In this document: one piece after another, positions 31,975-38,113 of the stretch
Numbering within the stretch: position 1 is the first letter of the stretch
How the letters are laid out: each line of letters begins with the position of its first letter
Virus record (IMG/VR): IMGVR_UViG_3300036766_001847
Span: 1 to 53,271 of that record
DNA: 53,271 nt
DNA from: a virus
Strand: one strand, 5' to 3'
Translations under genes and position numbers: made by a program
Notes under the pieces: model-generated
The model's database searches: none
What the model saw: the letters and a program-made list of their open reading frames with translations, nothing else
What the model was told of the DNA's origin: nothing

Positions 31975-33704
31975 CAGGGCCTCCCATCGAAGAGAAGATC
32001 GGAGGCACCCAGCCTTCCGGCGCCGGCGTCAGCGACCAGCTGCCGGGCGCGGAGCCGCTGCAGGTAGGTGTCCCTGCTCGACCGCTGGTAGTTGGTGACC
32101 GTCGAGATGTGCTCCCGCTCAACCGACCCCGGCCAGGCCGCCACCAGGACCTCGAGCACCGCGCGCTCGCCCGTGGGCAGCCGCCCGCGCCAGTGCTCGA
32201 GCAGGGCCCCGCCGGTGGGGAGTGGAGCGAAGTCGGGCCCCAACGCCTCGATCCCGGCCGCGGTGACGACGATCCGCTCCCCCGCCTCAACGAGTCCCTG
32301 CTCGCGGAGGCGCTGCAGGTAGGTGTCGCGGCTGCTGCGCTTGTAGCCAGTGAGCACCCCGAGCTGCTCGCGCGTCACGCCGCCGTCATGCTGGGCCACC
32401 GCGGTGAGCACCGCGCGCTCCCCCTTCGGAAGCGACCCCGGGCCCGGCGCGCCGGCGGCGTGGGCGGGGCGAGGCGCCGCCGTTCTGGCGGGAAGAGCTC
32501 GGGCGGCCGGTCGGGAGGCTGGCGGGACTGGACTCGGCCGGCTCATCGCCTGCGCGACGCAGCTTGCCAGCCGCTTCGTGGTGGTCTCGAGTACCAGCGC
32601 GGCCTCTGCCGCCTCCTGCGATGCCCGTTCAGCCGCGCCGGCGGCGAGCTTCAGCTCGGCGAGCTGAGCCGCCTCGATCACCGGCACCCTCACCTCGAGG
32701 GGCGCCGTCGGGGCCGCGGGGCGCGCGGCAACCTGCCGCTCGAGCTCGGCGATGCGCTTCCGCAAGAGCGCCGGGTCGCTCGCCTTCGCGCGCTCGAGTG
32801 TCGCCGCCATCTGCCGCCGTAGCGCCTCAAGGTCGACGTCGGCGCGCTGCTTCGGCTCGATGCGTGTCTCGCCCGGCTCCGGGGTCGCGCCGGAGTCGAA
32901 CGTCTCGATGCGGTCGATGTGGACGCGCTTGAAGATTCCCTCGTCCGAAGGCCAGCCCGGCGACCACACCCAGGCGTCGCCCCGCGGAAGCGACGGCAAC
33001 GACTGCATCAGCGTGGTCCGCTGCTCCGGCGACCCGTGCACTTCTATCCACGCGTCCATGGCGGCGAGGTCCTGCGGCGCGATCGTCCTCATCGCGATCA
33101 TCACCTGGGCCTGCGTCAGCACGTTCTTGTTCAGCACGGCCGACCGCTGTGTGACGAGCGTGCAGCCGATGCCGCGCTGCCGGCCGCGGCGCACGATGTC
33201 CTCGATCGCTCCGAGCATCCGCTCCGTGCCCTTCGGCGGCTTTTGTGGCGCGATAGCGTCGGCCTCGTCGACGAAGAGCATGACCGGCGTGCGGAACTGC
33301 TCGCGGGCCTTGAGCCGGTAGAACGTCTCGAGAAAAGCCGTCATGAACGTGGCGACCTCGTGCTTCCGGAGGAGCGAGAGGTCGATGACGACGCTCACGC
33401 GCTCCTCAACGACGAGCTTCGCGACGAGCTCGCCAGAGCCGGTGTCGAGCGGCAGGTCGCCGTGCTCGCCGCCGAGAATGAGGCAGCCGATCCCCGACCC
33501 CTTTCCGTCCGCCGAGGACCTCACCCCCCAATGGTCGCCCTTGGGGTCCACGTCGACGACCTGCATCCCCGCCTTGAAGAGGCGCTCAAGGAGGAGGCGA
33601 AGCGTGAACGTCTTGCCTGAGCCTTTGCGCGCGAGGATCGCAAAGGTCTGCGTCACAGCGTCGAGCGGGAGCGCCAGGTCGGCCGAGAGATGCAGTTGCT
33701 TCAT
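31974..33704 (-). CDS. HerA/FtsK-like P-loop ATPase with two C-terminal winged helices
   Basis: 576 residues, ATG 33704 with TTGAGGAGAACCCG upstream. Walker A RKGSGKT at 26-32, Walker B PVMLFVDEAD at about 140-149, and LVTQR at 183-187 place it in the HerA/DUF87 group of hexameric DNA pumps. A coiled coil covers about 285-375. A Pro/Ala linker leads to two similar wHTH units, each with GERAVL at the start and SSRDTYLQRLR at the end (about 430-490 and 515-560). It may move or sort DNA at replication, recombination or entry. Confidence 0.8.
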   Translation of the reverse strand: MKQLHLSADLALPLDAVTQTFAILARKGSGKTFTLRLLLERLFKAGMQVVDVDPKGDHWGVRSSADGKGSGIGCLILGGEHGDLPLDTGSGELVAKLVVEERVSVVIDLSLLRKHEVATFMTAFLETFYRLKAREQFRTPVMLFVDEADAIAPQKPPKGTERMLGAIEDIVRRGRQRGIGCTLVTQRSAVLNKNVLTQAQVMIAMRTIAPQDLAAMDAWIEVHGSPEQRTTLMQSLPSLPRGDAWVWSPGWPSDEGIFKRVHIDRIETFDSGATPEPGETRIEPKQRADVDLEALRRQMAATLERAKASDPALLRKRIAELERQVAARPAAPTAPLEVRVPVIEAAQLAELKLAAGAAERASQEAAEAALVLETTTKRLASCVAQAMSRPSPVPPASRPAARALPARTAAPRPAHAAGAPGPGSLPKGERAVLTAVAQHDGGVTREQLGVLTGYKRSSRDTYLQRLREQGLVEAGERIVVTAAGIEALGPDFAPLPTGGALLEHWRGRLPTGERAVLEVLVAAWPGSVEREHISTVTNYQRSSRDTYLQRLRARQLVADAGAGRLGASDLLFDGRP

Positions 33705-33878
33705 CGGGTTCTCCTCAAAAGTGCGGCGCCGGCGACGGCTGACCAGAGACCCGTCGCCCGGGTGATCCGACCCCTGTATGTATCGGCGGTGCCCGGTGTG
33801 CCGCTGGAAGTCAAAGGACGTTCACCGTGACCGGACCGTCGCCCCAGACGTCACGGCGGTGGAGCACGAGCGCGGCGA
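33705..33878 (-). other. Intergenic stretch with an orphan reading frame
   Basis: On the minus strand a frame ending at 33811 reads WADPNGQVRILRFKGPERLD and then EIIAALVLHRRDVWGDGPVTVNVL, which looks coding, but no ATG, GTG or TTG opens it; upstream it overlaps the 3' end of the methyltransferase gene in another frame. It may be the true end of a neighbouring gene after a frame change, or chance. The rest (33705-33810) holds the ribosome site of the ATPase gene and nothing else recognised. Confidence 0.3.
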
Positions 33879-35774
33879 TTATCTCGTCGAGCCTCTCCGG
33901 CCCCTTGAACCGAAGAATGCGAACCTGGCCGTTGGGGTCGGCCCATCCACCGCGGTGCGCGCCAGGGCGCCGCGCAACCCCGGTTTCTTCTTCGGCCGCT
34001 TCGGAGGCTTGCCCCCGATGCGCGACCGGCCGGCACTCCTCGAGCCCAGCGCGGCCTTCCATTTTTCGAAGTCCTCCGGCGTGATGACGTAGCTCGGAGC
34101 GACTCCGGCCCGATTGCAGTCGAAGCAGAGAGGAAGGGCGACCGTGCCCTCCCGGCTGCCGGCGTGAACCCACCCGCAACCGCCCTTCTCTGGGTTGTTG
34201 CGGGCCCGGGTGATGCCGCAGTGCGAGCAGACGTCCTCTCCGCGCCTGTAAGCCTCGAGCGAGGCGGTCACCTGCTCGGCCGACCCGGCCTCGAACCCAG
34301 CTGTCGGGTTGGCGGCGTTCGTGCGCTCGTATTCTCGCTGCGCCAGCGTGGCGAGGCCCTGGTGCTGGTCGCATAGCGCGCTGGCCGTCTCGGTCTTGCA
34401 GCCCTTCACCGAGCACCGCTTGTGGAGGGGCGGCTTCTTCGCCCTGGGCGGCACCGGAAGGCCCGCGAGCAACTTCTCCCTCGCCTCATGGACCGCGTCG
34501 GCGGCGGCATCGCCGGGGGCGATCGAGGACGGCCGCGCCTGCTTTGGCGCCTCGGGTCCCGAGGTGACCCATCCGTCCCGCGCCGCCCGGGCGTACATCT
34601 CGAGGCGGCTGCGGCCCGGGCAGAGCTTCTCCACCATCTCGTAGAACTCCGCCGGTTTCTCGCTGTGCATCCGGCGCACGGCCGCGATGAAGGTGGTCTC
34701 GTTCGTGAGGTTCAGGAGGGGGTTGCCCCTGATCGCCAGCACGCAGTGCTCGGTGATGTTCCGCAGGTAGCGGCCGACCCCCATCCGGTCTTTCTTCCAG
34801 GTCAGCAGCGTCTTCGGGGTGAACCCCCAGCCCTTCAAAACCTGCTGCACGGGGGCGCGGAGGTCGACCAGGTGGCTGTTCGTAGTCCAGAGCCACAGCA
34901 CGCAGTCCTTGTCGGCCGGGGGCTTCACAGCGGCGATCTGGTCGATCGTCATCGCCGGGTACGGCAGGCCGCCGCGCGCATCGTCGCTGCCGTCGAGCTG
35001 GTCCTCGAAGGGCCAGGGAGGGTCGGCGGAGATCACCTCGAAGGCTCCCTCGGGCGGACGGTAGGCGGCGATCTGCGTCAGCTGGCGCGACTTCTTCACC
35101 GTCTTGCTGGCGCGGTTCAGCGTCAGCTCCCCGGACTTCACCTTCTCGGCCAGCGCCGGCGAGTCCCTCCTGAGTTGCTTCGCCAGCTCGACCTGGCGCG
35201 CGCCGACGCCCGTTGCCGCCGCGGCATGCCGAGCGGCCTTCCCCGACTCGACCGGTGAGGGCGCCTTGTTCTTCCAGGTCCGGAGCCCGTTCGAATGCGC
35301 CCCGGAGTGCCCAGCGTCGTGGATGCAGGGCGCGCCGCCGTCCTTCATGCCGCAGGCGCCCGGCATCGCTTGGCGCGACTTCGCGCTGACTGATTTCCGA
35401 TCGCCGCCGGCCGCGCGCTGCCGGTCCTTGGCCTCGGCCTCGAAGAGGGGAAGAGCCTCGGCGGCGATCATCGCCAGCTGGCTGGGGGCGAGGTGTCGCC
35501 GGCGGACGTTAAGGCTCATCACGTGGGCCGTGGGGCTGATCTCCCCGTTGGCGCCCGGAGCCCAGGAGGTGATCCTCGGCTTGACGCCGAGCCGCTCGCA
35601 GACGAGCAGGCGGTTCCGGCCGTCGAGCACCTTGCCCCCGAAGAGCTCGATCGCCTGAAGCTGGCCATTGGCCCGAATGTCGGCGCCGAGCTGCTCGAGC
35701 TCGGGCTCGGTCATCAGGGGGAAGAGACTCGCCGCGGGGTGGACGTCGTAGCTGCCGATCTTCTCGAGCTTCAT
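33879..35774 (-). CDS. ParB-like domain fused to MT-A70 adenine DNA methyltransferase
   Basis: 631 residues. Residues 1-100 are ParB/sulfiredoxin-like (LGADIRANGQLQAIELFGGK, VLDGRNRL). A helical HTH-type middle (about 180-235: ARQVELAKQL, GELTLNRASKTV) leads to an MT-A70-type N6-adenine methyltransferase with catalytic DPPW at 251-254, LWLWTTNSHL and RGNPLL. C-terminal zinc clusters (CSVKGCKTE...CDQH, about 454-471; CSHCG...CFDC, about 516-553) end in a basic tail. Such ParB-MTase fusions modify phage DNA. The last ~50 residues are low in coding quality, see the next stretch. Confidence 0.85.
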   Translation of the reverse strand: MKLEKIGSYDVHPAASLFPLMTEPELEQLGADIRANGQLQAIELFGGKVLDGRNRLLVCERLGVKPRITSWAPGANGEISPTAHVMSLNVRRRHLAPSQLAMIAAEALPLFEAEAKDRQRAAGGDRKSVSAKSRQAMPGACGMKDGGAPCIHDAGHSGAHSNGLRTWKNKAPSPVESGKAARHAAAATGVGARQVELAKQLRRDSPALAEKVKSGELTLNRASKTVKKSRQLTQIAAYRPPEGAFEVISADPPWPFEDQLDGSDDARGGLPYPAMTIDQIAAVKPPADKDCVLWLWTTNSHLVDLRAPVQQVLKGWGFTPKTLLTWKKDRMGVGRYLRNITEHCVLAIRGNPLLNLTNETTFIAAVRRMHSEKPAEFYEMVEKLCPGRSRLEMYARAARDGWVTSGPEAPKQARPSSIAPGDAAADAVHEAREKLLAGLPVPPRAKKPPLHKRCSVKGCKTETASALCDQHQGLATLAQREYERTNAANPTAGFEAGSAEQVTASLEAYRRGEDVCSHCGITRARNNPEKGGCGWVHAGSREGTVALPLCFDCNRAGVAPSYVITPEDFEKWKAALGSRSAGRSRIGGKPPKRPKKKPGLRGALARTAVDGPTPTARFAFFGSRGRRGSTR

Positions 35775-35803
35775 GGTGGTGGTCTCCGAAAGTGCGCGCC
35801 CAA

Positions 35804-35831
35804 CCGGAGAGGGGGGGGGGGGGATCTCCGG
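35804..35831. repeat. G13 tract flanked by an inverted repeat
   Basis: Thirteen consecutive Gs (35811-35823) lie between CCGGAGA (35804-35810) and TCTCCGG (35825-35831), in the 93-base leader of the ParB-MT-A70 gene. In the transcript this is a seven-bp stem holding a C13 loop; the DNA strand could form a quadruplex-type structure. Long mononucleotide runs slip readily, so expression of the methyltransferase could vary. Confidence 0.7.
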
Positions 35832-35867
35832 CCGAGCGCGCGTGGCACGCGGAAAGCTGGCGCGCCG

Positions 35868-36122
35868 TCAGCGGTGAACGTGGGTAATGCGAGGGGTCGC
35901 CTCCCCGGCGGCCTCAAGGACGTGAAGGATCGCCAGCTCGAGCGCGTTCTCGGACGAGCGAACGAGGGCGGCCCAGGCGCTATCGGCCTCGCCGCGGGCG
36001 CACGCGATCTGGAATTCTTCGCGCACATCGTCGCGGTGCCGACGCGCGGTGGCGAGCTCGGCGATGGCTCGGAGGAGAAGATCGCCGACCAGCTTCACCT
36101 CGATGGTCCCGAGATCAGCCAC
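35868..36122 (-). CDS. Small helical protein, leftward operon
   Basis: 84 residues from ATG 36122. The sequence is helical and acidic (VKLVGDLLLRAIAELATARR, ENALELAILHVLEAAGEA). It overlaps the upstream gene by eight bases. No motif is recognised. The GC-rich leader with the G13 tract lies downstream of it, ahead of the methyltransferase gene. Confidence 0.55.
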   Translation of the reverse strand: MADLGTIEVKLVGDLLLRAIAELATARRHRDDVREEFQIACARGEADSAWAALVRSSENALELAILHVLEAAGEATPRITHVHR

Positions 36123-36426
36123 GGTACGTGCTCTCTTGCGGTGAGGCGGTGGGGGCGCTGACGGTGGCCGCGGCGAGCCGAGCCTCGAAGAGCGGGCCAG
36201 AGAGGCTGTCGAGGTCGAGCTTCCTCTTCGCGGCCCCGTCCCTGACTCGGTACCAGCTGGCGTGCACGCGGTCGTAGAGCTTGCCGATCAGGCTCCCGAG
36301 CGTCGCCGCGCCGGCGATGCTGGACAGCTCGGACTGGGCCCGCCCGAGTTCTTCTTGGGCGCGCTGGATGTGCTGCAGCGCCCGCTGGACCCTGGCCCGG
36401 GCCTCGGTCTCGGTCGCGGCGCTCAC
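36115..36426 (-). CDS. Coiled-coil hypothetical protein
   Basis: 103 residues from GTG 36426, which overlaps the stop of the gene before it. The N-terminal half is a coiled coil (ARARVQRALQHIQRAQEELG, AQSELSSIAGAAT); the second half has a basic patch (YRVRDGAAKRKLDLD). The frame runs further upstream but only as shadow of other genes. No family is recognised. Confidence 0.55.
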   Translation of the reverse strand: MSAATETEARARVQRALQHIQRAQEELGRAQSELSSIAGAATLGSLIGKLYDRVHASWYRVRDGAAKRKLDLDSLSGPLFEARLAAATVSAPTASPQESTYRG

Positions 36427-36554
36427 CGGGTCACCGCCTGCAGCTCGGCCCAGAGGCGCTGCTCGCGCCAGTGAAGGTAGAGGCTGCTGGGCTGCTGGAG
36501 GTAATCCCAGGCCGCCCGGTTCCACGCATCGAGGGCAAGAGCGAAGCGGCTCAA
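36423..36554 (-). CDS. Very small protein with TTG start
   Basis: 43 residues. TTG 36554 stands seven bases after GGAGG and overlaps the previous stop (TTGA). The product, SRFALALDAWNRAAWDYLQQPS and a Trp-rich end (LHWREQRLWAEL), is amphipathic. The overlap at both ends is the reason to accept so short a gene. Function is unknown. Confidence 0.5.
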   Translation of the reverse strand: MSRFALALDAWNRAAWDYLQQPSSLYLHWREQRLWAELQAVTR

Positions 36555-36727
36555 GGGTGCGCCTCCACAAGGAGGCAGGACCCGGTCCGCACGTCGTAGA
36601 GCTCGAGGCTGTCCCAGCTCGGGCCCGCCCCGGCAAGCGCCTCGAAGTACGCCTCGAGCCGGTTCGACGCCTTGACGAGACTGGTCCGGGCAGAGCCATG
36701 CCCGGTGACAACGATGAAGAAGCGCAC
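36551..36727 (-). CDS. First gene of the leftward operon, small protein
   Basis: 58 residues from GTG 36727, with GGGAGG eight bases ahead. VRFFIVVTGHGSARTSLVKA then NRLEAYFEALAGAG and a final SLELYDVRTGSCLLVEAHP gives a compact alpha/beta peptide. It is the first gene after the leftward promoter at 36858-36886 (about 130-base leader). Conserved-looking, but not assigned. Confidence 0.55.
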   Translation of the reverse strand: MRFFIVVTGHGSARTSLVKASNRLEAYFEALAGAGPSWDSLELYDVRTGSCLLVEAHP

Positions 36728-36857
36728 GAGAGCCTCCCTTGACTGAATCGCCTGCCCCTGCTCGCTGCTCGGCGTTGCGACTCCGCCTCCGAAGAGGCTG
36801 GCTCCCCACCACCAACACACCCGGCCGCCGCTGCTGCGCCACCGACCAACAAGAAAG

Positions 36858-36886
36858 GTTCTAGCACCGCTTTCCGGTGCGGTCAA
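36858..36886 (-). promoter_or_regulatory. Leftward sigma-70-type promoter
   Basis: On the minus strand: -35 TTGACC (36886-36881), exactly 17 bases, -10 TAGAAC (36863-36858). The spacer is itself an inverted repeat (GCACCG/CGGTGC). It would drive the leftward operon from 36727 downward. This is a strong match for a bacterial housekeeping promoter. Confidence 0.72.
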
Positions 36887-36893
36887 CCGCACC
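36876..36893. promoter_or_regulatory. 18-bp palindromic operator between divergent promoters
   Basis: GGTGCGGT, CA, ACCGCACC: a perfect palindrome with eight-bp arms that covers the -35 element of the leftward promoter. Related half-sites (ACCGCA) recur in the rightward promoter spacer at 36903-36908. It is a likely binding site for the ribbon-helix-helix protein encoded at 36976 (inference from position). Confidence 0.65.
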
Positions 36894-36897
36894 GAGG

Positions 36898-36926
36898 TTG
36901 ACACCGCAATGCGACTCGCGTACTAG
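36898..36926 (+). promoter_or_regulatory. Rightward sigma-70-type promoter
   Basis: -35 TTGACA (36898-36903, consensus), 17-base spacer, -10 TACTAG (36921-36926, weaker). The predicted start near 36933 leaves about 43 bases to the regulator ATG at 36976. With the leftward promoter only 12 bases away, this forms a compact divergent switch. Confidence 0.72.
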
Positions 36927-36975
36927 TGCTATCCGGTCGTGCAGTTGTGAACCGCGGAAAGAGGTGCGACGTTCG

Positions 36976-37281
36976 ATGGAAGCCTCCGTCGCCATGCCCC
37001 CGTACTACTCCCCGAAAGAGCGGACTCAGCCGCTCACCATTCGGATTCCCGAGAGCCTCAAGCGTGAGCTTGAGGAGATCTCGGAGATCTGGACGGCAGT
37101 CGAAGAGCGGGCCGGGAGCGGCGAGAAGGTCTCCGTCAACAACGTCATCGTCAGACTTCTGCGCGTCGGGGTCGATGGTGTCTGGGGAGAGTTCGGAACC
37201 AAGCCTCATCCGCACGACGAGAAGGAGAAGAAGGCTCTCGTCGAGAGGATGGTCCGAGCGGTCGCCGAGTCGAAGCAGTAG
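36976..37281 (+). CDS. Ribbon-helix-helix-type regulator
   Basis: 101 residues from ATG 36976; a second ATG at 36994 is possible. The core QPLTIRIPESLKRELEEISE (one strand, then a helix) and VSVNNVIVRLLRVGVDGVW (second helix) is the ribbon-helix-helix fold of Arc/CopG-like repressors, extended by about 13 residues (TAVEERAGSGEK) between helices. It is the first rightward gene after the divergent promoters with palindromes, so it is the best candidate for the repressor of the switch. Confidence 0.65.
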   Translation: MEASVAMPPYYSPKERTQPLTIRIPESLKRELEEISEIWTAVEERAGSGEKVSVNNVIVRLLRVGVDGVWGEFGTKPHPHDEKEKKALVERMVRAVAESKQ

Positions 37282-37356
37282 GCGAAGGCGGAGGGGTTTC
37301 CTTGAGTTCCTGTTTGCTGGCGCATCTGCGTCAGATCGGCTTGCTACAAGCTAGGT

Positions 37357-37372
37357 CTGAACGCGGGTTCAG
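37357..37372. promoter_or_regulatory. Palindrome upstream of the excisionase-like gene
   Basis: CTGAAC, GCGG, GTTCAG (six-bp arms) in the 129-base gap between the regulator and 37411; TGAAC recurs six bases later. It may be an operator, or a short hairpin. TTGCTACAAG at 37341-37350, just upstream, matches the arm-type repeats found around attP. Confidence 0.45.
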
Positions 37373-37410
37373 CATGAACGGTCGCACCCGCTCGGGCGAG
37401 GAGTCTTTCG

Positions 37411-37722
37411 ATGAGCATCAAGCTGGAGCGGGCGATGGAGAGGATGCGGGCGGAGTTCGAGCGCCTGCGCGAGCAAATTGCGGCTCCGGATGTTCGCCTG
37501 TTCTCTCTGAAAGACGCAGCGCGCGTGCTCGACGTGAGCCTCTCGACCCTCGTCCAGATGATCCGAGCGCAGAAGATCCTTCCGGTGAAGTTGGGCGGAA
37601 GGCGAATGGTCCCGGCCTCGGAGATTCGTCGCCTGTCCATCGAGGGGGACCGTGGCCCGAGCCGCAGGTCCAAGGCCACGGTGCGGCCACGGCGAAGGGC
37701 GCGCGCGGTGCGCAAGCAGTAG
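37411..37722 (+). CDS. Helix-turn-helix (excisionase/MerR-like) protein
   Basis: 103 residues; GAGGAG lies about eight bases ahead of ATG 37411. A coiled-coil N-terminus (LERAMERMRAEFERLREQ) leads to FSLKDAARVLDVSLSTLVQM, IRAQKILPVKLGGRRMVPASEIRR in parts, the typical DNA-binding domain of excisionase-type proteins. The C-terminal 30 residues are very basic. It is the first of two such proteins before the integrase and may be the directionality factor or a regulator. Confidence 0.75.
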   Translation: MSIKLERAMERMRAEFERLREQIAAPDVRLFSLKDAARVLDVSLSTLVQMIRAQKILPVKLGGRRMVPASEIRRLSIEGDRGPSRRSKATVRPRRRARAVRKQ

Positions 37723-37762
37723 TCCGAAGCGCCGGTTCGGCTGCGCCTGGTCGGGGTGCTCC

Positions 37763-38113
37763 ATGACCCTCGACGAGGTGATCAGGCAGGTGGTGCGGGA
37801 AGAGGTCCGCACAGTTGTGCGCGAGGAACTCGGCGCGCTCCGCGAGGCCGCCCCGGCCGAGCCGGGTCCCGAGCGGGCGACCGAGCTGCTCGACGTCGCC
37901 GGCGTGGCCAAGCTGTGCCACGCGACGGCGGGCACGGTGAGGACGTGGATTCAGTCTGGTCGGCTGGCTGCCCGGAAGGCGGGCCACCGCTACCTGGTGC
38001 GGCCGGTGGACGTGGAGCGGTTCCTCTCGGCGCGCCTCGCCGGCGAGCCGGACGTCGAGGGGCAGGTGTCGAGCATTCTGGATCGGCTCGGGGACAGGAG
38101 CACCCATGGGTAG
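37763..38113 (+). CDS. Second excisionase-like helix-turn-helix protein
   Basis: 116 residues from ATG 37763; the longer upstream frame is shadow. The N-terminal helix is Val/Glu-rich (VIRQVVREEVRTVVREELG), then a DNA-binding domain ELLDVAGVAKLCHATAGTVR, TWIQSGRLAARKAGHRYLVR in parts, of the MerR/excisionase type. It overlaps the integrase gene by eight bases, suggesting coupled translation. Either this or the previous gene would be Xis. Confidence 0.75.
   Translation: MTLDEVIRQVVREEVRTVVREELGALREAAPAEPGPERATELLDVAGVAKLCHATAGTVRTWIQSGRLAARKAGHRYLVRPVDVERFLSARLAGEPDVEGQVSSILDRLGDRSTHG

Noticed and set aside
31296-32822. A 508-codon plus-strand frame opposite the HerA-like gene
   Set aside because: No recognisable motif and unnatural composition; the minus strand encodes a P-loop ATPase with clear motifs.
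31974-33704. HerA-based defence system
   Set aside because: No SIR2, DUF4297 or other nuclease partner is adjacent; neighbours are an HTH protein and a methyltransferase.
37382-37404. Possible eighth late-motif copy before the excisionase-like gene
   Set aside because: GTCGCAC and GAGGAG are off consensus and the spacing differs by one base; it is in the early region where no other copy occurs.
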